Assembly: GCA_900208305.1 (NCBI GenBank)
Contig: OAPG01000002.1
Coordinates: 1,240,001 to 1,304,000 of the forward strand
DNA: 64,000 bases
Direction: 5' to 3'
Source of the DNA: Melanopsichium pennsylvanicum
Taxonomy: Eukaryota > Basidiomycota > Ustilaginomycetes > Ustilaginales
The notes beneath the pieces were generated by a model, which searched no databases, was not told where the DNA came from, and worked only from the letters and a program-made list of their open reading frames with translations. Positions 21,801 through 32,204 of the stretch are shown here, one piece after another. Every line of letters begins with the position of its first letter. Within the stretch, counting starts at the first letter, position 1. Made by a program: the position numbers and the translations under genes.

Positions 21801-22040
21801 GCATGAGAGAGAAAATTTTCAGGGGTTGGCCATTTCACATAGCGGCTCAGTCCTGTTCGACAAAACCCAAAAATTGCAAGAACGTGCTAGTTGAGATCTG
21901 TCGCTCAACTGACGTTCCTATCTCAATAGCAAAACGTGAAATTCTGCAGCTCGGAACATCAGAGATATATCTGCTGCTCATTGTGTGTGTGCAATTCGAA
22001 CCTTTCCTGGGGTGTTTTCGTGTGGGAAAAGATGAAACTT
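15900..22040. other. Gene-poor region left of the LINE
   Basis: About 6.1 kb in which I find no supported gene. The frames are under 160 codons, on both strands, with no recognisable domain and no pair that joins into a known protein. No tRNA cloverleaf, LTR or terminal inverted repeat stands out. Two TACTGTA motifs are present (17437 and 17699). It contains the promoter of the secreted DPBB gene at its left end. Confidence 0.45.
22027..22040. repeat. Left target-site duplication of the LINE
   Basis: AAAAGATGAAACTT here; GATGAAACTT recurs at 27303-27312 straight after the poly(A) tail. At least 10 bp are duplicated, up to 14 if four A of the tail belong to the repeat. Confidence 0.85.
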
Positions 22041-22649
22041 TACACCCTCCCAAAGATCAATAAGCCTGCCCTCCTGTCTAACCTTGCCGTTGTTGTACAT
22101 GGTGTCCCTGCGCCCAAGGGCCAGCTCGACCCCACTGCGCACCTGGACCAGGTTGTCTCCGACCTAGAGTCCTGCAACAATGTCAAATTCACCAACTCAC
22201 GGTGGCTTGTAGGACCTCAGAAGGCGAGCCTTCGGGACTTCACAAGCATAGTCCTCCAGGCCGAATCCAAGATTGTGCGAGACAACATCCTTAAGAACAA
22301 GAGGTTCAGCCTCGACCATAGGGTCCTCACAGTGGACACCTACCGCCCCCCCTTAGGACGGCCCCAACAATGCTCCAAGTGCTGCCGCTTCGGTCACATT
22401 GCAAAGAACTGTCGAGCAGCGCCTGTTTGCGGCCACTGCTCCAGGCCTCACCTTACCAAAGACCACCGCGCATGTAGCGCCTGCACGCACGAAGGCAGTG
22501 GACTTGGTACCTCATGCATGCACCAGCGCCAGCATTGCCCCAACTGCGGCGAGAACCACGAAGCAATGAGCGACTTCTGCCGCGTTAGACTAACTTACCT
22601 GGCCAAGTTCAACAACAGCCTCCGCCACACCCCAACGCAATACGCATGA
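22041..22649 (+). pseudogene. LINE ORF1 (Gag-like, zinc knuckles), 5'-truncated
   Basis: About 202 residues remain inside the element. Three Cys/His knuckles are visible: CSKCCRFGHIAKNC (CCHC), CGHCSRPHLTKDHRAC and CPNCGENHEAMSDFC. Upstream, the part LTVDTYRPPLGRPQQ and a preceding fold resemble the RNA-binding region of LINE ORF1 proteins, which coat the element RNA. Fungal ORF1 proteins usually have 400 or more residues, so half or more is missing. The frame stays open into the left flank, where the duplication GATGAAACTT offers an in-frame ATG at 22032. The stop TGA overlaps the ORF2 ATG in ATGA. Confidence 0.8.
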
Positions 22650-25600
22650 AAGTCCTCCAATTCAACGTTCACCGATCACCTGAGGTAATGCACAGCATCC
22701 TCAACGATCCCGCCATCCAAATGTATGACTTTCTCTGCCTGCAGGAACCCTTTGCCTCCCTCCCTAACACCGTCTCCCATCCCCGTTGGCGCCTCTACGG
22801 GGACCCTGCCAACACAAGCTGGAACTGGGCTCCGGCCGCCCAGCCCTCCGCGCCTCTCCCAAACCGCCGCCGCACCATCATATATGCCAACCACTTGATC
22901 TCTCCCTCAGATGTCCAGCTCCATCCTCTCAACCATCCGGATATCCTTTGCCTGCAGGTCAACACCTTGGCCGGCTCGCTTCTCCTCGCTTCTGTCTACA
23001 ACTCTCCCCAGTCGCAAGAACTCCTCAGCCCCTTAGCTACCTTGCTCCACGGGACCATTGCACAACCATGTCTGGTCCTTGGCGACTTCAATCTGCACCA
23101 CCCAGCCTGGGAGAGCGACACCACCTCATCATCTCGCCACGTTGATAGCTTCCTGGCCGCTTTGGCTGAAAGAGACCTGCACCTTTTAACCCCGCGCGAC
23201 CTTGGCACCTTCCTGGGCCCGTCAGGCAGGTGTACTACCATTGACCTTGCTTTTGGTTGTCCAACTGTTGCGGGCGCATTACGCAGCATCACACGCCTGG
23301 ACAACGACCATGGTTCAGACCATTTTGCAGTTGAGATCCACCTTGACTTGTCGCCCATGCCCCCTGCCCCTTCACCAATCAGCCTGCAAACAAAGGACGA
23401 GGCAGCGTTTGCCACCGCTGTGCAGCAGGCTTGGTACGCCAAACCCCAGAGCAACAGACCGCCAGCCTCTCTACATGACCTTGACGGCCATGCGGAAGCG
23501 CTGACAGATGCCATCCGCACTGGCTATAAGGCCCTTGCCGCTCCTATCAGGATTGGACCAGCAACCAGAGAGTGGTTCGTTCCCTCTCTCAAAGAAGGCC
23601 GCAGACTTGCTCACCAAGCACGGCAAGCGTTCCAGGCTGGTACCGGTACGCACGCCTCATGGAAGGAGCAACAACGCAAATACAAGAAAAGCATCAGGGC
23701 TGCAAAGCGTGCACACTCTCGCCAACGCCTGGATGAGGTCGCTGACCCTCGCTCTCTCTGGAAGCTTGCTAAGCTGGGCAACAACAGAGTGGCTGCTTTC
23801 AAGATCGCTCCACTACAGATGGCAAACGGTATGCTTACCACCTGCCTGGAGGATAAAGAGGCCGCACTTGCCAGCGAATTTCTACTACCGCCAAACCGTC
23901 CCAGCCCATCTGACGCCCAAGCCTTGCCCGCCTCAACTGCCGCCCCTTGGCTCCCCTTCACCACCGCGGAGGTTCAACAGAGGATCAATGCTGCCAAACT
24001 CCGCTCTGCCCCTGGACCAGACCTCATCTCGTGGCGCTTGATCAAGGTCTTAGCCGCTCTGTGGCCGGATTTTGTTCCAATTGTCACGGCCTTCTTCAAC
24101 GATTGCGCCATTCGCTTTGGACACCACCCACGCTGTTTCAAGGTTGCAACTGTTGCCATTCTGAGGAAACCAAACAAGAGTGACTATAGCAAGGCAGGTG
24201 CGTACCGGCCCATCAGTCTGCTCCCTGTGCTAGGCAAACTTCTGGAAGGACTTGTTGCCGGCCGTATCCTAGCCGAGGCCAAGACAAACAGCAACCTCAT
24301 TGCTGCAGAGCACTACGGCGGTAGACCGGGCAGGAGCACAGAGGACGCCCTGATCCGCATCCATGAGTTCATCAGGCACTCCCAACGAAATGGCCTGCAC
24401 TGCGCGTTAGTGGCACTTGATGTCAAGGGGGCATACAATGCCGTCCAGCCTGGCATTCTTGCCGACGCTCTGGCCAAGGCCAAACTCCCAAGCGCAGTCA
24501 TCAGCTGGGCTACATCATTCATGGCAGACAGACGTGCATTGCTCAGACTTGAAAGCAGCTTCCTTGGCCCAATGCGGAGGGTAGACGTTGGCCTCCCTCA
24601 AGGTTCGCCCATTTCGCAACTCTTTTGGCTGATCTACAGCCGAGGGATGGTCGAACACCAACGCTTGCGTCGCACCCTCAGTATTGGCTGGGTTGATGAC
24701 AAGACCCTCCTGGTTGCCGGGCCCATCGATACTCTCCGCCGCGATGTTGTCCGCGCTCTGGATCCTGCCCTTCAGTGGGCCCAAAGCCATGAGGCTGCCT
24801 TTGATCCGGCAAAGTCTGGTTATATGATCTTCTCGCCACGACACGCGCCTGCAAGCTTGGGTGACATTGACCTAGATGGCCTCCGCCTGACACATTCTCC
24901 TTCGCTCAAAATCCTAGGCGTGACCTTTGGCCCCAAACTCTCCTGGACATCTCACGTGGCTGCAGTCAGCGCAAAGGCAACGAGAGCGTTAGGTACCATC
25001 CTTGCGTGGGGCAATCGCGCCTGGGGATTCAGATTCCAACTGCAGCGCCAACTGTACATCTCGGGCGTATGGCCGATCATGTCATATGCATGCGCCGTTT
25101 GGCACAAGCCCAGGGCTGCCACTGCACTAGTCCAACCCCTCATTCGTGTCCAGCGAGCTGCCTGCATTCGGATCACTGGCTGTTTTTCTACCACATCCAC
25201 AGATGCACTCAATGTAGAGGCCTCTTTGGCTCCGGTCCCACTTGCACTCAGTCGTGCAGCCGGCTTCAGCTTGGTCCGCTGGCTTGCACTCCCATCCTCG
25301 CACCCCAACCACAAGGTGACACAACGCGCTGTCCGAGTTCAGCCCAAGAGGCTCCAGGGGCCCCTTCAGACGTGGGTCTGTCACTGGCCCAGACTTGTTG
25401 CCAGCGACGTGACCAAGAGAGAGACAAAGCCGGCCCCAATGTTGGCCATTCCACGCACTTTGGTTGCACCCAGCAAGCAGGAGGCCATCGACCTACATTA
25501 CGGCCTTGCCGCACAGTGCATACCATCACTGCAACATGTCTACACAGACGGATCACTCAAGAATGGCGTTGCCGCCTTTGCATACTTCTGTCAGGCAGAC

Positions 25601-26404
25601 GGCCAGTCCCTCTTCCGCCACGAGGCCATTGGTCTGGACTCCACAGTCTACCGCGCAGAGCTCAAAGGCATCCGGGCAGCGCTTGAAGACCGGGTTGCGG
25701 ATTCAGGTTCGTTTATTTTCTGCGACAACAGGGCGGCAATTGTGACCATTGGCCTACGCCCTTCTACCGATCCAGATGTACGAGCCATCCAAGAGCTTGC
25801 ATCGGCCCACAACGTTACCCTGGTTTGGATCCCTGGACATCATGACATTGCTGGAAATGAGGAAGCAGACGTGCTTGCCCAGGAGGCAGCTGATAATGCC
25901 CTCCCCATGCCGGCTGAGCAAGCAGAGGAGTCTGCGCTGCGACGGCACATTGTGCAACGAACACTCGAGGTGTGGAAGCTGTCATGGGATAGGTCCCCCC
26001 ATGGCAGCGCCCTCAAGGCCATCAACACAGTCAGGATTGGCCGCGCCTTTACCCTGTACCACCAGCTTTGACGAGGCCAGGCCTCGCTTGTTGCACAAGC
26101 CCGCACTGGCCATCTGGCCGTAAACGTGTTCCTGCATTCCAGACGCGTCCCTGGTGTCGAAACTGCGTGCAACCACTGTGGCAGACGCGACGACAGAAGC
26201 CACCTACTGCGCTGCCCGCACCTCAGGTTGGCTAAGGAGCGGCTGGAATTGCGGCTTCGCCAGGACCGCAGGCTGCAAGAAGGGGGCTCTGTTACCACTT
26301 TCAAAGTTGGTCTTAATGACCCAAGGTCAACAGCTGCATTTGCCGATTTCCTGGCAGAGCGGTTCCACAGTTACCGACCAAGTATTGCGCAGGCCCAAAA
26401 TTAG
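22646..26404 (+). pseudogene. LINE ORF2 polyprotein (endonuclease, reverse transcriptase, RNase H) with one in-frame stop
   Basis: 1141 codons up to a TGA at 26069-26071, then the same frame runs on to 26404 with family-like sequence, so this is one gene with a single nonsense change. Endonuclease region (residues 1-225): MKVLQFNVHRSPEV, LGDFNLHHPAWES (~145), GSDHFAVEIHL (~221). Reverse transcriptase (~470-720): YRPISLLPVLGKLLE, ALDVKGAYNAV, GLPQGSPISQLFWL and the catalytic IGWVDDKTLL (~680). RNase H (~960-1090): VYTDGSLKNG, RAELKGIRAAL, FCDNRAAI, GHHDIAGNEEADVLA. After the stop comes the Cys/His motif CNHCGRRDDRSHLLRC. The protein nicks target DNA and copies element RNA into it. This copy would make a protein lacking the last ~110 residues. 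Confidence 0.92.
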
Positions 26405-27245
26405 ACGCGTCCTTCAACTTCTCCTGACTGCTACCTATGCGTTTAACCTGCCTTCCGCTCCACCATCTCCCCCAGCCTTGTTAGCCAGTTTCTTCCCCAT
26501 CCCCTCAGACCTCAGTTCCCGCACCACACCATGGAGGACGTGCGCCGCGCCGCAGCTGACGCTAGGCGCTCTCGCCGCCACGCCCGTAAGCAACAGGGCT
26601 TTCTGCACTCCAACATCACTCGCCCAACAGCTGCCTGCGCATCCTCCCCAGCCAACAGGCGAGGCTCCCCACCGCGGCAGAGGTCAAATGCCCTGTACTT
26701 TGACCACCCTTTTGCCATTGCAAAGGAACCCATCTGGGCGCCAGTTGAGCCCAACTTCTACGGCAAAACGCGGCGCTCCCCTGGCATCAAGCGCAACCGC
26801 GGTCCTGGTAAGACTACAGCCACACCACCTTCCACGCCCTTGCAAGGTCAATCTGTTGCATGCCCACTCTCCATTGGCCCTTGGACCAAGACAAGCAAGC
26901 CCCACATGCCGCTCCACCAGGTTTGAACTGGTGTTCATCTTCCCTTTTCACAATTCCCATACTCAGGCAAGCCCGAGCGCGTACCGCCCGGGTCGTGCTT
27001 TAGTCCTACTCCCTCCGTCAAATTCTTTTGGCCAATCTCTTTGACGTCGCTTGGGTCCGCTAAGGATTTGCGGTTTTGCCTTACATTCTCCACCTTTTAT
27101 CTGCCCAGTTTCTTGTCCTGCCCGCACCCTGCACCGCTGCTCCTTAGTTTCCCCGTTTTGCACTTCTCCGGCCATTTGTTCTGTCCTGATTAGTCGCGAT
27201 TTGTAAGCCACCCGCATGGGCCTTTTCGGCCTAGGTCGGCGTATG

Positions 27246-27250
<5 letters not shown>
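26405..27250 (+). other. LINE 3' region
   Basis: About 845 bases between the end of ORF2 and the poly(A) tail. It has a short possible ORF (26531-26926) and then C/T-rich untranslated sequence. Confidence 0.7.
26531..26926 (+). CDS. Possible third LINE ORF, small basic protein
   Basis: 131 aa in the element's 3' region, starting at an ATG in a good context (CACACCATGG). It is rich in Arg/Lys (DARRSRRHARKQQG, KTRRSPGIKRNRGPGK) and Pro. I recognise no domain. It could be a nucleic-acid-binding product or simply a chance frame in GC-rich sequence. Conservation across other copies would decide. Confidence 0.3.
   Translation: MEDVRRAAADARRSRRHARKQQGFLHSNITRPTAACASSPANRRGSPPRQRSNALYFDHPFAIAKEPIWAPVEPNFYGKTRRSPGIKRNRGPGKTTATPPSTPLQGQSVACPLSIGPWTKTSKPHMPLHQV

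Positions 27251-27302
<52 letters not shown>
27251..27302 (+). repeat. Poly(A) tail of the LINE
   Basis: 52 uninterrupted A, the 3' end of the retrotransposed RNA copy, directly followed by the right target-site duplication. Confidence 0.95.
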
Positions 27303-27304
<2 letters not shown>

Positions 27305-27312
27305 TGAAACTT
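27303..27312. repeat. Right target-site duplication of the LINE
   Basis: GATGAAACTT, identical to 22031-22040. Confidence 0.85.
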
Positions 27313-28655
27313 AATTTCTGCAGAGAATACAGCCGAGTTTTTGATTCTGCGGCCTTTAGCCACGCAACTGGCTGCGGCTACATCACTTTTCACTTAGACG
27401 AGCAGAATTCAAGGGACCGCTTCCCGGTCGAAGCTCTAACAACGTGGCGTTCGAAAATCTTTGCAATATGTAAGATCGCAATGTTTCATTGCTTTGTGAT
27501 CCTGGCTCCATTGGGACAAGAGTTTGCTTAGGGGGAAGCGAATCAACCTCGATCTTCTCATTCGGGGTCCAACTCAGTTCTCAAATGTCGATCCCTTCCA
27601 GATCGTCGCCAGTACTAATGCTGCATCAGCCGATCGTGACATCTTCTGTCACCTGTCAGAATCCCAATCCCACGCCCCTCAGTTGCTCGCTCTCTTTGTC
27701 TCATGCTCCCATCGATGCGCCCGCACAATCAGCTCAAGGACTGCTTGTCAGCTCAAAACAGTTGACGACGATCGCGATCGCCACTTGTCTCACTTAATCT
27801 TCTTCCCACGAAGTTTTAATTTCCGCGCATCTCTCATCCATCAACACGGGCACAGACATGAGAGCTTTTGAGATATTGTCACACCATTTTCGAGCCGGTC
27901 TCTGAAGGTGGATCACCCCTTTTCATGCGGATGATGTGTGGCGATGACAACATCTCGGCATAACCATCTTACAGACATGGGAGAAATAAGGTTCGAGGGT
28001 GTGATTGTGCTCCACCGATGGAAACCGAGATGCTGCTGAATCTAAAAGGTCGTTTCATCAATCTGATAACACAATAAACGTCGACAATCTCAAGTGCGAG
28101 GTGAGGGTCTCATACATTCAGCGATGGACACTAAATTATGAGAGGTTTGCGTGCGAGAGACTTGTATCAAAGGAGCGCCACAATAGGTGGCAGTGTTGTG
28201 AAGGATCCACCAAGAGCTATAAATCTTGCCTTGATTGGCCGAACGACGCTCAGGCCAAAGCAGACTGCAATCGCGATTCGTATCCCAAAGTCTAAGATCA
28301 CGATCATACAGGTGAGAGTGATATCAAAGACACGAGGAATGGGACAGGTACATTCTAATCAAGGAGGATGAAGCTCGTAGGAAGCTCGTACGATCGAAAA
28401 GAATGTCGCTAATGACAGGCTTCGACAAGCCTGCTCGACGTGTCCTGTCCCTGTCCTCCGATCAGCATGCTCATCACTCTCCTTGAAATCTCGTTCAATT
28501 CTGAACGAAGGATTTCCCCTTCACTTCCTGCTTCGCGTTCTTCGAACAGTCCAGAGGGATCAAAGCCGAAATTCATGTTCTCAATTGCTCCGTCACTTGT
28601 TCATATGTGCTAGCTGTAACAGTACGGGAGGTGTTGACGGGACTAGAGGCAGAAC
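27313..28655. other. Gene-poor region between the LINE and NAT10
   Basis: 1.3 kb with no supported gene. It continues the pre-insertion sequence that lay to the right of 22040. Only short frames without signatures are seen. Confidence 0.45.
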
Positions 28656-31600
28656 TCAACGACGCTTTTGCTTCTTCGACCTTGTGCTCTTTGCGCCCTT
28701 CTTGTTGGAATCTTTCTTGGGACTCGTTTCGGCCTTGTCGCTCTCCTCAGCGACACGCTTGGTGCCCTTGACTGAGATAGTCGTGTTGAATCCTTTGAGA
28801 TCCTTACCACCGTTCTTGCGCAGCATATTGGCAACTTCGGCTTCAGCCTGACTCCAGTTGGCTCCGTCAGCTCCGTCCTCCTTGATCGCGTACTTGGACA
28901 GATTCATCTCGTCAATGAGCTTTTGCTTGGCCGCTCGAAGTTGGTTATCATCTACGTCTTCCTCGTCATCGTCCTCTTCGTCTTCTTCTTCGTTCTTCCC
29001 ATCATCTTTGTAGACATAGTCTTCCTCATCATCTTCCTCGTCAGCATCTTCATCCAGCTCGCCGTGGGCCTCACCCTGCTTGTGACCAGCCAAGAACTCT
29101 CGACCAGCATCACGCAGTTCAGACTGCAAATCCCCCTTAAGCGCAGACCAGTCGTCGCCCTCACCAGCACCAGCCCCAGTCACCTTCTTGCGCAAAGGAG
29201 CACGAGCATCAAGTCCCGAACTCAACTCCGGCATCGACTGAGCAATATCCTTCTTCTCAACCTTGCGCAAGCTCTTGACGAGCAATCGCACGGTTTTGAC
29301 AAACAAGGCCATGGCTTGCTGTAGAGGCAGACGCAATTCAGCGCTAATCTCATCTGGAGTCTTCCTCTGCAGACCGATGGCGAGGAGAAGAGAGGACTGC
29401 AAACCAGAAAGACGTAACTCTTCCTCCTCTTCAGATGCGTCGATGGCGGAAGCTGCAGCTTCATCTTCACGAACGGCGCGGAGGCGGTTGTTGAAGTAAA
29501 GTGCAGCGAGAGTAGGGAGAAGATCGAGGACGACAGACATTTCCACCATGTTGCTCGAGTAGGATTCAAGACGCTTCATGTCGAAAGGCGTGAGCAAAGT
29601 GCGCAACTCGACGACGCCGAGAGGCGAAGATGTGGAGGAAGCAGGGGAGACATCCTGGTCTTCGTCCGCAAGGCGGGCCCCCTGAGTTGCTGCCTCGAGC
29701 ACAGTCAAAGCGGTGATGGTAGAGAATTCGCGAAACTTGTACGAAAGGAGTGAGATGAAACGCTTTCGGAAGTCGGCCGCAAGCGAACCGAGCCATGCAG
29801 CCCCGGTAGTCGAGGTCGATGTATTGAGTGCCTTGAGTTGGACAGCCGTGTATTCTCCTGTCAAGTCATTAGCGATCTGTCGCACCCATAGGGGTGTGTA
29901 TCCGGCCTTCTTCCAGAATTTGAACAGCTGCGGTGTGAGGCCATACGAGACACCAAGCCAGTCGAGCTGCTCGGGACGTCGCTCCGAAAGCCTCTGCAGC
30001 AATGCGGGCATACGTGCTGCATCGCGTACCTTGATCTCGTCTCCCTGCAACAAGCTAACGTCCTTGCTGACTTTCCTGTCACGCACAGCTGTAAATGTCT
30101 CTCCATCATCCAGGTCGTCACGAACATTGTCCACGTCGAGAAGCTGGCCGCTGTAAAAGGCCTCGAGTGCTTGCAATGCACGTGCACCATAACCCATGCG
30201 CGCGTAGTCGGGGTGGACAGCGATGCGAACAACTCGTGCGCCAGAGAGCGACGCGAAATCGGCATCCTGGAATTGCTGAGCAACAAGCCATGGGATGAGG
30301 TCACCTGCCTCCCGAGTACCACGGCTGAGACTATTGAGGACAGCGCCACGGCTGATGTTGCCTTCGAGAGCGACCTGCAAAACGCACAGAGGCTCGGGTA
30401 GACCGCCCTCGTTTCCCTTGAGTGGTGCGAGAAGGACAAAGAGTCGGTGACCGGGTGCGTCACTCATCAATTGCAGATCGTTGGGCGAATTCTTGTAGTG
30501 GCTTGCAACATAGAGCGCCATCATCCTCTGCAGGAAGACCTCCGAGGCAGGGTGATAGCTGAAAAGTGCATCGCGATTGACCATGTACAGGTCGCACGAT
30601 GAGGGGTGTGGGCAGCCCTTGGCCTTGAGTGCTGCAGAAGAAAGACGAGTGAGCGAGGCATCAAGGCAAAGCAGCTGGTGCAACCACGTCTCGATCTTGT
30701 CACCACGCGAGTAACGGATGGGCTCTGAGAGTTCAACTTCCTTAAGCGAGCGGGCGGCTAAAGCGGCACCTGCGGCGCGACCTGTGTTGAGGCCGCTCTT
30801 GCTCTCTTTCTTGGACTTGCTGGAGGAAGCGGCCGATTCGTCGTTGGTGGTAGCGTCTGCAATGCCGCGAGCGCTGTCACGCAGCTGCTGGATGAGTTTG
30901 AGCGACAAACTGCGTCCGGTACCTTCGTAACCGTTGATGGTGGATGAGAGGAAGACGAGGTAAGGACCCATGAGGCTGCGGACAAGTGGCAAAGGAATAG
31001 CAGCAGCTTCGTCAATGACCACTAGCTCGGCTTGGCCCAAGACTTGATGATCTTGCGGCTGGATGTATTGAATGGTCTGACGGTGACCGCGGAAGATGTT
31101 GACGCGAACAACGACGTCCTTCCACTCGCCCGTACCTCTCTGTAAGTCCCAATCCGCAACCTCTTCGTAAGCGAGAGCGTCGAGACCTTTGAAGACGAAT
31201 TCGAAAAGCGTCTTGAGGTTTTCTGGGCTGGGTGAGGTGACAAATATGTTGCTATAACCATGTGCGACGGCAGCGGCGATGCAGAGGCCGAGGGCAGCAG
31301 ACTTACCACGACCTCGAGCTGCGGTGAGTGCCACTGTGGTGGAAAGGGAGGAGCTTGCCAAGATGTCGAGAATGGTGAGGACGGCCTTGGCTTGGGAGAG
31401 CGTCTTTGCATGCTTGACGACATCACCGATGACCTTCGTTTCTCGGACTTGATCCTTGAGCTCGGCGAGTTCCTCTTCTGCTTCAACACGCTCCTTACCC
31501 TTGCGTACGGTGGATCCGACACCGGTGCCAGCGCCTGTATTGGTCTCTGGCAGTGGTTGGATGTCTTTGCCCTTGCTGAGCGGGAGGACGTTCAGCTCAT

Positions 31601-32204
31601 CGTCGAGCAACAATGTGTCCTGGTTTGCACCAAGCGAGAGCAAGAAACGCTCGTTGAAACGAGCCACAGGATCGTCGTTGGAAGCATTTGACCTGTAACT
31701 GCGGTGAACGTCCATGCCCAGCGAATAGAGCTGCCTCAGACTCGACATGGTTTTTAATAACAGGATGACCACACCTCCTCCCTCGACCGTCTCGATGGTC
31801 CTTGCGAGCATGTTGGGCGTGACAGCTTCAAAGTCTTGCAGGATCAACATCCCATAAGTCTGACCGAGAATCTTTGGCGTATCCTTATAGTAACAGTATC
31901 GAATGTCGGTCAAGCTGACAAAGAGCTCGAAAGGATTGCCTTCACCCTTCTCCCGAACGCCGCGCTTGATGTCATTCTTGATCTTTTGCTCGCGCTTCTT
32001 GCGATGTGTGGTAAATCCGAGGTCTTTCTTGTAGCACCAGAGGACGTTGGGTCGAGATTGAACTCGAGACTGAGAGAGAAGAAAGTGAAGGTTGACGACC
32101 TGGTCCTTTCCCTTGTCTCCGACGATCACGAAGAAGGAGCGGTGATTGAGGGCCACATTGTTGCGGATGAGGGTGGGGATGCGGGGGTCGAGCTGCTTTC
32201 TCAT
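28656..32204 (-). CDS. NAT10: RNA cytidine acetyltransferase, NAT10/Kre33
   Basis: Intronless, 1182 aa. It makes N4-acetylcytidine in 18S rRNA and tRNA in the nucleolus and is needed for small-subunit biogenesis. The start MRKQLDPRIPTLIRNNVALNHRS is the conserved N-terminus. The TmcA-like N domain (FFVIVGDKGKDQ...CYKKDLGFTTHRKKR) is followed by the helicase part with Walker A TAARGRGKSAALGL (~290-300) and VVIDEAAAIPLPLVR. The GNAT domain is near 640-690 (GARVVRIAVHPDYARMGYGARAL). The C-terminus has a tRNA-binding-like region, a strongly acidic tract (~1050-1090) and a basic tail KKDSNKKGAKSTRSKKQ that fits nucleolar targeting. Length and order agree with yeast Kre33 and human NAT10, with a longer tail. 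Confidence 0.96.
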   Translation of the reverse strand: MRKQLDPRIPTLIRNNVALNHRSFFVIVGDKGKDQVVNLHFLLSQSRVQSRPNVLWCYKKDLGFTTHRKKREQKIKNDIKRGVREKGEGNPFELFVSLTDIRYCYYKDTPKILGQTYGMLILQDFEAVTPNMLARTIETVEGGGVVILLLKTMSSLRQLYSLGMDVHRSYRSNASNDDPVARFNERFLLSLGANQDTLLLDDELNVLPLSKGKDIQPLPETNTGAGTGVGSTVRKGKERVEAEEELAELKDQVRETKVIGDVVKHAKTLSQAKAVLTILDILASSSLSTTVALTAARGRGKSAALGLCIAAAVAHGYSNIFVTSPSPENLKTLFEFVFKGLDALAYEEVADWDLQRGTGEWKDVVVRVNIFRGHRQTIQYIQPQDHQVLGQAELVVIDEAAAIPLPLVRSLMGPYLVFLSSTINGYEGTGRSLSLKLIQQLRDSARGIADATTNDESAASSSKSKKESKSGLNTGRAAGAALAARSLKEVELSEPIRYSRGDKIETWLHQLLCLDASLTRLSSAALKAKGCPHPSSCDLYMVNRDALFSYHPASEVFLQRMMALYVASHYKNSPNDLQLMSDAPGHRLFVLLAPLKGNEGGLPEPLCVLQVALEGNISRGAVLNSLSRGTREAGDLIPWLVAQQFQDADFASLSGARVVRIAVHPDYARMGYGARALQALEAFYSGQLLDVDNVRDDLDDGETFTAVRDRKVSKDVSLLQGDEIKVRDAARMPALLQRLSERRPEQLDWLGVSYGLTPQLFKFWKKAGYTPLWVRQIANDLTGEYTAVQLKALNTSTSTTGAAWLGSLAADFRKRFISLLSYKFREFSTITALTVLEAATQGARLADEDQDVSPASSTSSPLGVVELRTLLTPFDMKRLESYSSNMVEMSVVLDLLPTLAALYFNNRLRAVREDEAAASAIDASEEEEELRLSGLQSSLLLAIGLQRKTPDEISAELRLPLQQAMALFVKTVRLLVKSLRKVEKKDIAQSMPELSSGLDARAPLRKKVTGAGAGEGDDWSALKGDLQSELRDAGREFLAGHKQGEAHGELDEDADEEDDEEDYVYKDDGKNEEEDEEDDDEEDVDDNQLRAAKQKLIDEMNLSKYAIKEDGADGANWSQAEAEVANMLRKNGGKDLKGFNTTISVKGTKRVAEESDKAETSPKKDSNKKGAKSTRSKKQKRR

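Larger units (their letters stand above)
22041..27302 (+). mobile_element. Tad/L1-like non-LTR retrotransposon (LINE), 5'-truncated, with poly(A) tail
   Basis: A 5.26-kb element flanked by a 10-14 bp direct repeat and ending in 52 A. It encodes the end of an ORF1 with zinc knuckles, then an ORF2 with apurinic endonuclease-like, reverse transcriptase and RNase H regions and a C-terminal Cys/His motif. This layout is that of the Tad1/L1-like clade of fungal LINEs. No LTRs are present. The element is more GC-rich than the flanks and has its own codon use. The intact tail, clean duplication and single coding lesion indicate recent insertion. ORF1 is too short to be complete, so the copy lost its 5' end during insertion. 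The exact 5' border depends on the duplication call. Confidence 0.9.

Noticed and set aside
22676..25960. Several 70-175 codon minus-strand frames inside the LINE
   Set aside because: Antisense shadows of ORF2 in GC-rich sequence.
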